Shown here piece after piece: positions 16,131 to 25,625 of a stretch of DNA of 64,000 bases. Each line of letters opens with the position of its first letter. The first letter of the stretch is position 1. The translations under genes and the position numbers were made by a program. The stretch covers positions 86,358 through 150,357 of the forward strand of contig JBNKFV010000020.1 of the NCBI GenBank assembly GCA_050289485.1, read 5' to 3'. The stretch is from JBNKFV01 sp050289485 (GTDB lineage Bacteria; Pseudomonadota; Gammaproteobacteria; Pseudomonadales; Cellvibrionaceae). A model generated the notes under the pieces. That model was not told the DNA's origin. It saw nothing but the letters and a program-made list of their open reading frames with translations, and made no database searches.

Positions 16131-17054
16131 CGAATGGGCTGCCGATGGCAGCTTGACGGCGCTCTCACTCTCGGCCATTACTTTTTTCATCCATGCCAGA
16201 AATTTGAGCAGGGTGCGCGACGGCTCGACTTTTTGTGGCCACACCAGGTAATAGCCTTCTCCGGTTTTGCAGGTTTCATTGAACGGTGCAACGAAACTGC
16301 CATTTTGCAACTGGCGTTCCACGAATACTTTTACCGCCATGGCAACGCCAATGTCCATTGAGGCTGCTTCGTATGCCAGTGCCGATGTGTCGAAACGCAG
16401 ACCGGCAGTAGGGTCGAGCTTTAGCTTGCTATTGGTGGCTTTGATCCAGCTTTCCCAGTCGTGAGGGCGTGCGGTGGAGTGTAGCAACCGCGAAGACGTG
16501 AGATTGTTGACGCTTAACAGGTGGTTGGTTTCAAAAAAGTGTCGCGAGCAAATTGGCAGCAGTTCAATATCGACCAGTTTCTCCACGTTCAGGCCCGGCC
16601 AGTTGCCATAACCTGAGCGTATGGCTGCATCAACGTTCTGGGTTTCGAAGTCAGGAACCTGTAATGAGGAGGTGAGGCGTACTTCTATGCCTTCATTCTC
16701 AGCGTGGAACTGCGCCAGGCGCGGAATCAGCCAGCGCTGTGAGAAGGTGGTATAAGATTGAATAGACAAGATGTCGCGCCGACCGCGACGGGATACCTGC
16801 CGCGCGGCCAGGCCGATATCCTGAAACGCATGGCCAATACCCTGATACAGCTCCTTGCCTTCATGCGTCAGTTCAATGCCCCGGTGCAGCCGGCGGAACA
16901 GTTTCACGCCCAGGTATTCTTCCAGCACTTTTACTTGTCGACTCACGGCTACCTGAGACACGTGAAGTTCGTCGGCGGCAGCGGTTAAACTGCACAGCCT
17001 GGCAGCGGCTTCAAAGGTGCGTAGCGGGTTGAGTGGCGGGATCGGATAGGTCAT
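16125..17054 (-). CDS. LysR-family regulator, GcvA-like
   Basis: A 309-residue regulator. Residues 6-65 are the LysR helix-turn-helix (PLNPLRTFEAAARLCSLTAA, then ELHVSQVAVSRQVKVLEEYL), and the rest is the periplasmic-binding-like effector domain. The PLNPLRTFEAAAR start is typical of the GcvA/AmpR subgroup. It is upstream of tctC on the same strand and probably controls the carboxylate uptake genes. Its last codons and the TAA stop are formed by the family 2 repeat, so the C-terminus may have been altered by that insertion. Confidence 0.9.
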   Translation of the reverse strand: MTYPIPPLNPLRTFEAAARLCSLTAAADELHVSQVAVSRQVKVLEEYLGVKLFRRLHRGIELTHEGKELYQGIGHAFQDIGLAARQVSRRGRRDILSIQSYTTFSQRWLIPRLAQFHAENEGIEVRLTSSLQVPDFETQNVDAAIRSGYGNWPGLNVEKLVDIELLPICSRHFFETNHLLSVNNLTSSRLLHSTARPHDWESWIKATNSKLKLDPTAGLRFDTSALAYEAASMDIGVAMAVKVFVERQLQNGSFVAPFNETCKTGEGYYLVWPQKVEPSRTLLKFLAWMKKVMAESESAVKLPSAAHSY

Positions 17055-17541
17055 GCACTTGCCCCTGGTTGTCTTGCTTATTGGTAGGGAATCTCAAAAG
17101 CGAATGGCGTTGCGATGGCAGCGTTGCAGTTTGCCGGAGTCCCTTTATGTTCTTTACTTTATTATTCGGTTTTGCCGGGCCCTTTGCAAATACTGATTGC
17201 TCGCCTTGGGTGCGCGTGTAGCTGAACCCCCTCTTGTGTCTCTCGCAGCATCGATTGTTTCGCGTGTAGCACCACCCGGCTGTTGCCTCACTGCTGGCCG
17301 GGCTTCGGCCCTGTTGCCCTGACTTTTAGTTAGCGCAGTTGGCAGTAATTCTTAATTGTGACTTGCATTTCGAGTTCCGATAATGGAGCTGTAACAATTT
17401 TAGGACCTACACGCTTCCCTAATCTGTATATACCAGGTGTCGCAATAGCCTGATGGGAGAGCCAAGGAATACACATAAACAATAACTATTATCTATTAAC
17501 GTATGTCTTTGAAAGACAGTAATGTCCGAGAGGGAATCTGA
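17055..17541. promoter_or_regulatory. Regulatory region upstream of TonB receptor gene
   Basis: Nearly 490 bases between the LysR gene and the TonB receptor gene without a convincing gene. It should contain the LysR promoter (left) and the receptor promoter (right). A 13-base palindrome GTCTTTGAAAGAC lies at 17505-17517, 25 bases before the receptor start, and could be an operator or leader hairpin. A GAGGGAA site 5-6 bases before ATG 17542 is the probable ribosome site. Confidence 0.35.
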
Positions 17542-19986
17542 ATGATCAAATTAAAACCCTTACCATCCCTGATGGCAGCAGTAAGTAGTCTAGTGGTCTC
17601 GGTCGGTGCCAGCGCCCAGGCCGCTCAAGATGATAGCGCGCGCTCGGCTCTCACATTGGAAGAGGTTGTGGTCACGGCAACCAAAAGAGAAACATCGCTG
17701 ATGGATACGCCGGTTGCTGTTACCGCGTTTAATCAGGAAGCATTAACGCGTGCGGGTATTAACGACGTTACCGGTATGTCGGCGATGGTTCCCAACTTTA
17801 AAATCTCTGTCGATGGTTTTCGTGGCGCAGCCCAGTTAGGCATGCGTGGTGTAGCCAGCACAAACTTTACCGAGGTCGGTGATCCAAATGTGGGTTTTCA
17901 TGTTGACGGTGTTTATGTCCCGCGGCCTGAAGGTGCACTGACCTTAATGTACGATCTGGAACGGGCTGAAGTGTTGCGTGGCCCACAAGGTACTTTGTTT
18001 GGTCGAAATTCAACGGTGGGTGCGATCAACCTGATTACCGCTAAACCCGACTTTTCTGAGTTTTATGGCAATGTTCAGGCGGAACTGGGTAATTACCAGC
18101 ATAAACAGCTTCGTGGCACTTTAAATATTCCAATTACAGACACATTCGCAATTCGTCTGAATGGATTTGCGAACCAGCGCGATGCCTACCAAACCGTACT
18201 GCCAGATTTGAGCCGCTTAGATCAGCGCCGTGCCGTTAACTATGGCAAATCAGATCGTTATTCCAGTAAAGACCAGTGGGCTGCCCGTTTGTCTGCTCTG
18301 TGGACGCCGACAGATGATTTTTCCTGGCAGATAGCCTTAGAGCGTTTTCAAAACAACAATCCTGGCGCAATCCCGGCCCCGGATTGTAACAAACTGGCGG
18401 GTACCGCTGACGCCTGTGGTGACATTGATACCTTTACTGCTAACACGACAGGTGCAACCGACATGCGTGTTGACAGTTTCCGCTCGATGATCAAATACAG
18501 CCTTACCGATTCAATGGAATTGAGCTACAACGTGGGTTACTCCACGCTGGATAGATTTCAACAAGTAGATACAGACTTAGGTGTCGGCACTGATCAAACG
18601 TTTCAGAATACCTCCGACTTTGAATCCAACTCTCACGAGTTGCAATTGCAATCAGTGGGTGATGGCAATTTAGAGTGGACCGTTGGACTGTTTCATTTTG
18701 AAGAGGATAACTGGGTAAAAGCAGAACTTGATCGCGCCTATTTTCGAACCAACGGGGTAGACGCTGATAACAATCCTATTTACGAACACATGGGCTTGCG
18801 GTTTTTACAGCCTGAACGAACAGCGACGTCTGACGCCGCCTTTGTTCAAGGAACCTATTCTTTTACTGACCAACTGCGTTTGACGCTGGGTTATCGGTAT
18901 ACCAAAGACGAAAAAGAAGATGTCGATGGTGGCAACTATATCTGTGGTCCCACCAGCGATATTAATGGTTGTTATCTGCAAGGCGAGCCGGTACCGAGTC
19001 TGACCAATGGTGTGTTCTCTGGTGAACCATTCCCCCGTCTTACTGATAATTCGGTAAAAGGCGAATGGAGTAAAGGCACCTATCGCGTAGGCCTGGATTA
19101 CGATCTTAATGCAACAACACTGTTGTACGCTGTTTATGCTACTGGCTTTAAAGGTGGTGTATTTACTGATGTGGTCACAATTCGCCGAACCGGTGAGCGC
19201 ATCGATGTTCTGGCGGGCCCTGAAGAAGTAGGTACCTTTGAGATTGGTATGAAAGGCTCATTTTTAGATGGCAGTATGAACCTGAATGCGGCGCTATTCT
19301 TCAGTGATTACTCCGATATGCAGGTGACTACCAACAAGAATTTTGGTCCTGAGCGTGATCCGTTGCCGGGTGAAGATCCTGCAACTATACCGGATCAAAC
19401 GCAGTTGGTGACTGAAAACGCTGGTGAATCCTCGATTAATGGCTTAGAAGTAGAAGTTGATTGGATACCCGTAGAAAACGGCCGCTTAACCGGTTATGTG
19501 AGCTGGCTGGATGCAGAGGTTGACGACTGGGTAACTAAAAATACTAATTTCTGCGGGCCGCGCTATGGCAGTGCAGGTTGCCCGGAAATTAACCTAAAAG
19601 GTAATAAATTGCCACGTGCTCCGGAATTTGCCTTTACCGTAGCTTACGAACATACGTTCTACCTTGGCAATGGATCTAAACTAATACCTTGGGTTTCTTA
19701 TCATTGGGAAGATGATCAGTATCTGCAGGCGTTTAATGTAGGCACTGTAACTGATCTTGATACCGGCGAATTAACTGATCGTTACAGCGATGAAATCGAT
19801 GCGTTTGAAACCGTTGATGCTAGCTTGCGTTATGAGTCTGCCGATGATAAGTGGTTTGTTTCGCTTTATGGTAACAACCTAACCGATGAACGAGTCAATA
19901 CACTTTTTCGCCGGGTAGGTAATGTGATGTTTGCTAACTATACGCAGCCGCGTACCTACGGTTTGCGTTTTGGTTATAACTGGTAA
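17542..19986 (+). CDS. TonB-dependent outer-membrane receptor
   Basis: An 814-residue outer-membrane active transporter. Signal peptide to about residue 29 (GASAQA), then LEEVVVTATKRETSLMDTPV, combining a TonB-box-like segment and plug start; the plug motif VLRGPQGTLFGRNSTVGAIN is near residue 150. The rest is beta-barrel, ending RFGYNW with the usual terminal aromatic. It imports a substrate using TonB energy. The GH3, hydrolase and cupin genes downstream suggest a glycosylated or esterified organic ligand rather than iron, but this is inference. A strong terminator follows, so it may be expressed apart from those genes. Confidence 0.92.
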   Translation: MIKLKPLPSLMAAVSSLVVSVGASAQAAQDDSARSALTLEEVVVTATKRETSLMDTPVAVTAFNQEALTRAGINDVTGMSAMVPNFKISVDGFRGAAQLGMRGVASTNFTEVGDPNVGFHVDGVYVPRPEGALTLMYDLERAEVLRGPQGTLFGRNSTVGAINLITAKPDFSEFYGNVQAELGNYQHKQLRGTLNIPITDTFAIRLNGFANQRDAYQTVLPDLSRLDQRRAVNYGKSDRYSSKDQWAARLSALWTPTDDFSWQIALERFQNNNPGAIPAPDCNKLAGTADACGDIDTFTANTTGATDMRVDSFRSMIKYSLTDSMELSYNVGYSTLDRFQQVDTDLGVGTDQTFQNTSDFESNSHELQLQSVGDGNLEWTVGLFHFEEDNWVKAELDRAYFRTNGVDADNNPIYEHMGLRFLQPERTATSDAAFVQGTYSFTDQLRLTLGYRYTKDEKEDVDGGNYICGPTSDINGCYLQGEPVPSLTNGVFSGEPFPRLTDNSVKGEWSKGTYRVGLDYDLNATTLLYAVYATGFKGGVFTDVVTIRRTGERIDVLAGPEEVGTFEIGMKGSFLDGSMNLNAALFFSDYSDMQVTTNKNFGPERDPLPGEDPATIPDQTQLVTENAGESSINGLEVEVDWIPVENGRLTGYVSWLDAEVDDWVTKNTNFCGPRYGSAGCPEINLKGNKLPRAPEFAFTVAYEHTFYLGNGSKLIPWVSYHWEDDQYLQAFNVGTVTDLDTGELTDRYSDEIDAFETVDASLRYESADDKWFVSLYGNNLTDERVNTLFRRVGNVMFANYTQPRTYGLRFGYNW

Positions 19987-20008
19987 TTACTGCTATTGCT
20001 CTCGATTT

Positions 20009-20038
20009 GGCTGGCGGAATTTTCCGCCAGCCACTTTT
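20009..20038 (+). terminator. Rho-independent terminator after TonB receptor
   Basis: GGCTGGCGG (from 20009), a short AATTTT loop and CCGCCAGCC form a strong stem (11 bp if the flanking AA/TT are paired), followed by ACTTTTTT. It starts 23 bases after the receptor stop. Confidence 0.88.
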
Positions 20039-20114
20039 TTCTGAGAGTAAGCGCATTACCAGGTTTCATAAGGATAGGCCCTGACCAATAGTGCTCGGTA
20101 AATAAGGCTTCTTA

Positions 20115-22109
20115 ATGGATGTTTTAAAAAAAATTGCTGTTCTTTTCTTTTTCAGCTTAGGCATACTTTTTCTAAGTAGTTGTTCTTTTGATAGTAGCCA
20201 TAGCGAACCCTTCGAAAATAAGATTGTCCAAAAGTTACTGTCCTATCGCACTATCCCCTTGCTGTCTGAGCATGGCTTGCAGTTTAAAGATTTGAACAAA
20301 AACGGAAGGCTCGATATTTATGAGGACTGGCGGCTGACGTCCGAGCAAAGAGTCGCTGATCTTGTCGCAAAAATGACACTGGCAGAAAAAGCCGGTGCCA
20401 TGATGCATGCTAATCCACCCGCTGACGCATTGTCTGGAGTGCCTGGCTCGGGTTCTCAATGGAACCTCGACACCTTCCGGGAACTACTGTTGACAAAACA
20501 TATCACGTTTTTTCTCAACCGGTTGAAAACCAGCACTCGTGACCTCGCTGAGCAGCATAATCGCGTGCAGCAAATGGCTGAGGAAGGGCGCCTGGGAATT
20601 CCTGTTTCACTGAGTTCTGATCCCCGCAACCAGTTCCGCTCGTCACAGGGCGTTAGCACTGGGGTGGGTGACTTTACGCCTTGGCCTGATCCCATAGGCT
20701 TCGCTGCCATGGACGATCCACAACTGGTTCAGGCATACGCTGACAGTGTGCGCCAGGAATACCTGGCGGTGGGGATACGTATCGCCTTATCTCCCCAAGC
20801 CGATGTAATGGTGAATCCACGTTGGCATCGCGCTAATGGCACTTTTGGCACAGACCCTGAAAAAATCAACCGTTTGGTTACTGGCTATGTAACAGGCATG
20901 CAGGACGGCAGCAACGGGTTGCATGAGAGTAGCGTGTTGTCTGTAGTGAAACATTGGGTAGGTTATGGTGCTACTGGACCAGAGGGTTTTGATGCGCATA
21001 ACCACTACGGACGACAGCTTTACTTCACCGCGGACGAGATTGAACAACATATTATCCCGTTTACTGGGGCGTTTTCCGCAAACGTTGGCGCGATCATGTC
21101 ATCTTATGGCCTGCCACCCGAAAATATTGTTATTAAAGGTGTATCAGAGCCTGTTGAACATGTTGGTATGGGGTTCAATCGGCAGATATTGCAAGCGCTG
21201 TTACGTGATCGTTTCGGTTTTGAGGGCGCAGTGATTTCAGATTGGCATATCACTGACGACTGCTCTTCAGGCTGCCTGAACGGCGTTAGGGAAGGGGAGA
21301 CACCTGGGGTACACGACATTGGCATGCCCTGGGGTGTCGAAGATTTATCTAAACCGTTACGTTTCGCAAAAGCGATAAGCGCCGGTATTGATCAGTTTGG
21401 CGGTGTGGATACGCCAGAAATTATTGTGTCTCTAGTTGAAGATGGAACGGTGGATATCGAAGCCGTTGATTTGGCAGTAAAAAGAATTCTAATACAAAAA
21501 TTTCAGCAAGGGCTTTTTGAAAATCCGTATGTCGATGTTGATAAAGCTATAGACATAGTTGGCAATTCACATTTCAAGAGTATGTCGCAGGAAGCGCAGC
21601 AGCGTTCGTTGATTCTGATTAAAAATGAAGCATCCTGCTTGCCTTTATCGGTGGAAAAAACTGCTAATGTTTATCTTTATCATGTTGAACCATCAATATT
21701 GCAAGAGCGGGGATTCAATGTTGTAGACTCACCTGATGAAGCCGACTTTGCCATTGTGGCGTTGTCGACACCGTTTGAAAAATTGCATCCGAATTTCTTT
21801 TTTGGTCGGCGTTACCGCGAAGGCTCAACGGGCTTTAAAGACGGTAATGCAGACTTCGAAGCCTTTAAAATGATCAGCCAAAAAGTGCCGACGATAGTAT
21901 CTGTCTATTTGGAGCGGCCCGCGGATTTAAGCAGGGTGACAGAGAATGCCACGGCAATCATTGGACATTTCGGTTTACTTGACGATGTTTTAGTCGACGC
22001 TATAACCGGCCATTTTTCACCGTCTGCACGATTGCCTTACGATCTGCCATGGACAGGGCCAGTACCTGGGCAGATTGCCCACAAATCCGGGCAAGGTTTG
22101 ACCTTTTAA
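20115..22109 (+). CDS. Glycoside hydrolase family 3 lipoprotein
   Basis: A 664-residue GH3 enzyme with a lipoprotein signal peptide (lipobox LSSC, C23), so it is anchored to a membrane, probably on the periplasmic side. An EF-hand-like loop DLNKNGRLDIYED near residue 57 precedes the N-terminal TIM-barrel domain. The nucleophile motif GFEGAVISDWH is near residue 370 (Asp of SDW), and KHWVGYGA near residue 278 is the family's KH motif. The C-terminal alpha/beta sandwich is short (about 175 residues), below the usual GH3 size. It would hydrolyse beta-glycosides brought in by the neighbouring receptor; the sugar is not predictable. Confidence 0.88.
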   Translation: MDVLKKIAVLFFFSLGILFLSSCSFDSSHSEPFENKIVQKLLSYRTIPLLSEHGLQFKDLNKNGRLDIYEDWRLTSEQRVADLVAKMTLAEKAGAMMHANPPADALSGVPGSGSQWNLDTFRELLLTKHITFFLNRLKTSTRDLAEQHNRVQQMAEEGRLGIPVSLSSDPRNQFRSSQGVSTGVGDFTPWPDPIGFAAMDDPQLVQAYADSVRQEYLAVGIRIALSPQADVMVNPRWHRANGTFGTDPEKINRLVTGYVTGMQDGSNGLHESSVLSVVKHWVGYGATGPEGFDAHNHYGRQLYFTADEIEQHIIPFTGAFSANVGAIMSSYGLPPENIVIKGVSEPVEHVGMGFNRQILQALLRDRFGFEGAVISDWHITDDCSSGCLNGVREGETPGVHDIGMPWGVEDLSKPLRFAKAISAGIDQFGGVDTPEIIVSLVEDGTVDIEAVDLAVKRILIQKFQQGLFENPYVDVDKAIDIVGNSHFKSMSQEAQQRSLILIKNEASCLPLSVEKTANVYLYHVEPSILQERGFNVVDSPDEADFAIVALSTPFEKLHPNFFFGRRYREGSTGFKDGNADFEAFKMISQKVPTIVSVYLERPADLSRVTENATAIIGHFGLLDDVLVDAITGHFSPSARLPYDLPWTGPVPGQIAHKSGQGLTF

Positions 22110-22146
22110 TGAATGATTTATTGATAACATAGATATGTTGGTGACT

Positions 22147-23274
22147 ATGAAAGTTCGATATTTATTGGTGTTTGCGGGTCTTGTGAGTCTGGCTGGTTTC
22201 TGGATGCAGCAAAATGTACTGCATGCTGGTTCATTACCCGCGGCTAACGCAGCTTACTACAACGCTTTTTATGTAGGTGGTCAGTACGTCGAAGAAAATG
22301 GTCAGAAGTTGATGGACGGGCAGATGTATGTTGAAGCCTGGGCACCGGAAAAAGTTACTCGGAAATATCCGGTTGTATTTATCCATGGCTTAGGACAGAC
22401 CGGGTTTAACTGGTCTGGCACGCCCGATGGTCGTGATGGCTGGGCAGATTATTTTCTGCAGCAGGGCTTTGCGATTTATCTGGTAGACCAGCCCAGCCGC
22501 GGCCGCTCATCCCGCTTGCCGGAAAGTGGCGGCAAGTTGCGCACCAGTCCTGTAAGCCTGGTTGAAAAGTTATTCACTGCATCGAAACAATACAATGCCT
22601 GGCCACAGGCAAAATTGCATACCCAATGGCCGGGAGAGGGTGTTGCTGGCGACCCTATCTTTGACAATTTTTATCGCTCTATTGTGCCATCGTTAGCCAG
22701 TAATAAAGAGAGCGAGCTTCTGGTACGTGAGAGTGTTTCTGCACTGTTGGATAAAATTGGCCCGGCAATTATCTTTGTCCATTCTCAGGCTGGCCTATTC
22801 GGCTGGTCTATTGCCGATGCGCGCCCCGGGTTAGTGAAAGCCATTGTTGCTATCGAGCCGTCTGGTCCTTCCTTTCAAAATGCCACTAAAACGGTACGTG
22901 AACTTGATTGGGGCTTAACCAATATTCCCGTGGCCTACACGCCGGCAGTGAAGAACCCAGAGGAAATCGAAATAGAATTACAGGCACAGGCAGATGGCGA
23001 AAACCTTGTTAAGTGCTGGTTGCAAAAAGAGCCTGCTCGGAAGTTGACGAACTTACAGGATATTCCGGTGCTAATGGTAACCGCTGAGGCTTCTTACCAC
23101 GCGCAATACGATCATTGTTCAGCAAAGTTTCTTCAGCAGGCAGGGGTGGATACCACTTTTTGGAGACTGGAAAACAGGGGTATTCACGGTAATGGTCATT
23201 TAATGATGCTTGAGAAAAACAATCTTGACATTGCAAAACAGATTGCGAACTGGCTAAAAAATAGTGAAGAGTAA
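22147..23274 (+). CDS. Exported alpha/beta-hydrolase
   Basis: A 375-residue alpha/beta-hydrolase with an N-terminal signal peptide or anchor (VRYLLVFAGLVSLAGFW). The oxyanion motif VFIHGLGQTGFNW is near residue 75, the nucleophile elbow is FVHSQAG with S213, and HGNGHLM near residue 352 supplies the histidine. Such enzymes act as esterases or lactonases outside the cytoplasm. The ATG at 22147 is preferred because a GGTGA site lies before it; an ATG at 22135 lacks one. It starts 37 bases after the GH3 gene, so the two are likely cotranscribed. Confidence 0.82.
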   Translation: MKVRYLLVFAGLVSLAGFWMQQNVLHAGSLPAANAAYYNAFYVGGQYVEENGQKLMDGQMYVEAWAPEKVTRKYPVVFIHGLGQTGFNWSGTPDGRDGWADYFLQQGFAIYLVDQPSRGRSSRLPESGGKLRTSPVSLVEKLFTASKQYNAWPQAKLHTQWPGEGVAGDPIFDNFYRSIVPSLASNKESELLVRESVSALLDKIGPAIIFVHSQAGLFGWSIADARPGLVKAIVAIEPSGPSFQNATKTVRELDWGLTNIPVAYTPAVKNPEEIEIELQAQADGENLVKCWLQKEPARKLTNLQDIPVLMVTAEASYHAQYDHCSAKFLQQAGVDTTFWRLENRGIHGNGHLMMLEKNNLDIAKQIANWLKNSEE

Positions 23275-23325
23275 AGGGCTGATTGAAACGCTCATTTTTT
23301 AACAACCAAAGTAAAAGGTGTGGCT

Positions 23326-23727
23326 ATGAAAAGGGAAGTAGAACGATTGTTAGCGGTGGGTATTGCTCTGTTTTTAACTGCCTGTGTAAACGCGGATGTC
23401 AGCACCGTGCCCACGGAAAAGGTGGGTGTGACGCCTAAAAGCCTGGAGAGTATTGAGTTAGATCCTGATTTTGATGTGAGTCAGGGGCGTAGTTTGCGCA
23501 TGCGTGAGGCGACAATTTTGCCCGGCGGTAGTCTACCCATGCACAGTCATGCCAACCGGCCTGCTGTCGCGTATATATTGCAGGGCGAATTGACGGTGTA
23601 TATTGAAGGAGAGCCTACCCCAATTAATTATCGCGCCGGTGACTATTATCGGATTTATAAATCCAGCCACGCCATGCGTAATCTAGGAAGTGTTCCCGTA
23701 GTATTTATTGAAGTTGATCTGTATTAA
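23326..23727 (+). CDS. Cupin-domain lipoprotein
   Basis: A 133-residue exported lipoprotein (lipobox LTAC, C20) with one cupin domain. The first cupin motif reads LPGGSLPMHSHANRPAVAYI, giving the two histidines (H-S-H), but the usual following glutamate is replaced by a small residue. The second motif (YYRIYKSSHAMRNLG) keeps its histidine. It might bind a metal or small molecule, or only be structural. An AAAGG site at 23314 sets the start at ATG 23326. It is 51 bases after the hydrolase gene and ends in a family 2 repeat that supplies its stop codon. Confidence 0.8.
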   Translation: MKREVERLLAVGIALFLTACVNADVSTVPTEKVGVTPKSLESIELDPDFDVSQGRSLRMREATILPGGSLPMHSHANRPAVAYILQGELTVYIEGEPTPINYRAGDYYRIYKSSHAMRNLGSVPVVFIEVDLY

Positions 23728-23756
23728 ACCAACAATAATTATTGCCAGGTTAATAA
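23722..23756. repeat. Intergenic repeat family 2, partial copy
   Basis: TATTAAACCAACAATAATTA followed by TTGCCAGGTTAATA is the AT-rich half of family 2, without the GC-rich hairpin. The cupin gene's TAA stop (23725-23727) lies in its first arm. Confidence 0.65.
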
Positions 23757-24007
23757 AAAACGGTGATTTCTTTTTTTCGGTTTTTATTGGTTGCTGGCCA
23801 ATGTAAGTACCGAATAATTCAGCGTATTCCTTTGTATTTGGCAGCTTGAATTTCCGTTAACGTTAAAGGCTGTTGGCGGTGATGGATTTGCTATCTCGCT
23901 TGTTGACTTAACGTTTTACATGCGAGGAAAGGGCACAGTGGATACTGCAACTGCTCTAAACCTGTTGGGTTTCGATAATCGATACCAGCAAATGTGTGGC
24001 AACGCGG
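23757..24007. other. Intergenic spacer between convergent genes
   Basis: About 250 bases between the cupin and binding-protein genes, which converge. I see no gene; a T-rich run near 23768-23777 may help terminate the cupin transcript. Confidence 0.3.
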
Positions 24008-24820
24008 TTAATGTGAAGCATTAAGCGTGCTGATATGGGTATTGGTTAACTGCCGGTTGTAGCTGTCCATCAGCTGTTGCATCAGGGTTTGGGCGTCGTG
24101 GTTAGCGCGGGTGCTCAGTTTGATAAAAAACGGGATGCGCGACAGCGTGCTAACAGAAAACTGTTTAAGAGCCTCTGCCTGCCGTTCATTGCTCTTGTCC
24201 AGGTTCATCAGGTATAACAAGGCGTAGTCGGCCCGGCGGGCTCGTACCATTAGCAGGGCTTGTTCGGTAGTGGCGACATTGTCGATATGAGGAGGCTCCT
24301 GGCTGTTTAGCAACGTTTGGCGGGCGCCGCCGTAACTGTAGTTTTCCAACATTACCAAATGCCTGGCTTGAAGATCCTGTAGGCTTTTAACCCTAGGTAT
24401 CTCAGGTCGGTGGTAGACATTCAATACCAAATAGCCCACCGGGTAGGGGCTGGAAATAATGGTCTCGGGCACGTTGAGCTTCGGGTGGTCGACCATGATC
24501 GTCATCTGTGCCTGTCCGCGTAGTATTTTACCAAAACTCTCATCTACTGGGGCCAATTCGATATCCAGTTGGTAGCCTGCGCCACTGGCTATATCTCTGG
24601 CAAGGTCGGCAATCGGTCCTTGTGGTCGGTTGTTTTCGCCAAGGTAAAAGGCCGGTGGAATACTAGCGCCAATAAATTTGAGAAGAGGGCGCTCTGTTGC
24701 GGTATCAGCGTGATTTTTACTGCTCGCTATTAGTAGTATGAGGTAGATGGCTACCCTTTTTATCAGGCTTTTAGTGACAGGTGAAGGTTTTTTTGGCTCA
24801 AAATAGGGATAAAATTTCAC
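24008..24820 (-). CDS. Periplasmic solute-binding protein (family 3-like), orphan
   Basis: A 271-residue protein with an N-terminal hydrophobic segment (VAIYLILLIASS, then KNHADTA) and a type II periplasmic binding fold: ASIPPAFYLGENNRPQGPIA near the start, GKILRGQAQMTIMVDH in the middle and a closing helix-rich tail. The likely start is GTG at 24820 because AAGG lies four bases upstream; an ATG at 24889 would extend into the region before dcd and bury the signal peptide. No ABC transporter genes are near, so ligand and partner are unknown. It resembles the protein at 1739-2788 in type only. Confidence 0.62.
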   Translation of the reverse strand: MKFYPYFEPKKPSPVTKSLIKRVAIYLILLIASSKNHADTATERPLLKFIGASIPPAFYLGENNRPQGPIADLARDIASGAGYQLDIELAPVDESFGKILRGQAQMTIMVDHPKLNVPETIISSPYPVGYLVLNVYHRPEIPRVKSLQDLQARHLVMLENYSYGGARQTLLNSQEPPHIDNVATTEQALLMVRARRADYALLYLMNLDKSNERQAEALKQFSVSTLSRIPFFIKLSTRANHDAQTLMQQLMDSYNRQLTNTHISTLNASH

Positions 24821-25039
24821 TGTTGCCTTAGCTCTGATAACGTCAAATCGTATAGCGCCCTCGCACAGACAAAAATGCTGGGCTATCAAGAGGATAGACT
24901 ATGCACAAGCATTTTTGCCAGTTATCGCCAAACCCAGTATCATCACGCCGCGCCTGCGCCTCCCCCTCCCCCATTGAAGCGTGCTGTGGTGATTGAAGCG
25001 TATAGTGGTGCCCGTCAGCCAGTTAATGGAAGGTTTTGT

Positions 25040-25609
25040 ATGAGTATTAAGTCAGATAAATGGATGCGCCGTATGGCCCAGGAATACGGCATGATAGAAC
25101 CCTTTGAACCTGGTCAGGTACGGTATAATGCTGGCGGTGAGCGGTTGATTTCCTATGGCACATCGAGCTACGGCTACGACGTGCGCTGTGCTAACGAGTT
25201 TAAAATCTTTACCAATGTTCACTCGGCTATCGTTGACCCTAAGCATTTCGACGAAAACAGTTTTGTCGATATCCAAAGCGATGTGTGTATTATTCCTCCT
25301 AACTCCTTTGCCTTGGCTCGCACTGTCGAATATTTCCGCATTCCGCGCAATGTGCTGACGGTATGTTTGGGTAAGTCGACTTATGCGCGCTGCGGTATTA
25401 TTGTAAACGTAACGCCGCTGGAACCAGAATGGGAAGGCCATGTAACGCTCGAATTTTCCAATACCACGCCGCTACCAGCCAAAATTTACGCCAACGAAGG
25501 CGTTGCCCAAATGCTGTTTTTTGAATCTGATGAAGTGTGTGACACCTCATACAAAGATCGCGGTGGCAAATATCAGGGGCAAACTGGCGTAACCTTGCCT
25601 AAAACCTGA
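25040..25609 (+). CDS. dcd: dCTP deaminase
   Basis: A 189-residue trimeric cytoplasmic enzyme that deaminates dCTP to dUTP, the first step to dTMP. Hallmarks: MSIKSDKWMRRMAQEYGMIE at the start, SYGYDVRC near residue 44, LGKSTYARCGI near residue 111 and TPLEPEWEGHVTLEFSN with the catalytic Glu near 138. The start is ATG 25040, with a GGAAGG-like ribosome site just before it; the open frame runs further upstream but that part is not conserved. Confidence 0.95.
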   Translation: MSIKSDKWMRRMAQEYGMIEPFEPGQVRYNAGGERLISYGTSSYGYDVRCANEFKIFTNVHSAIVDPKHFDENSFVDIQSDVCIIPPNSFALARTVEYFRIPRNVLTVCLGKSTYARCGIIVNVTPLEPEWEGHVTLEFSNTTPLPAKIYANEGVAQMLFFESDEVCDTSYKDRGGKYQGQTGVTLPKT

Positions 25610-25625
25610 TGCACAGGTGTAAGCG

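Noticed and set aside
24821..24889. Longer N-terminus for the second binding protein (ATG at 24889)
   Set aside because: It would put 23 residues without family character ahead of the signal peptide; GTG 24820 has a ribosome site.
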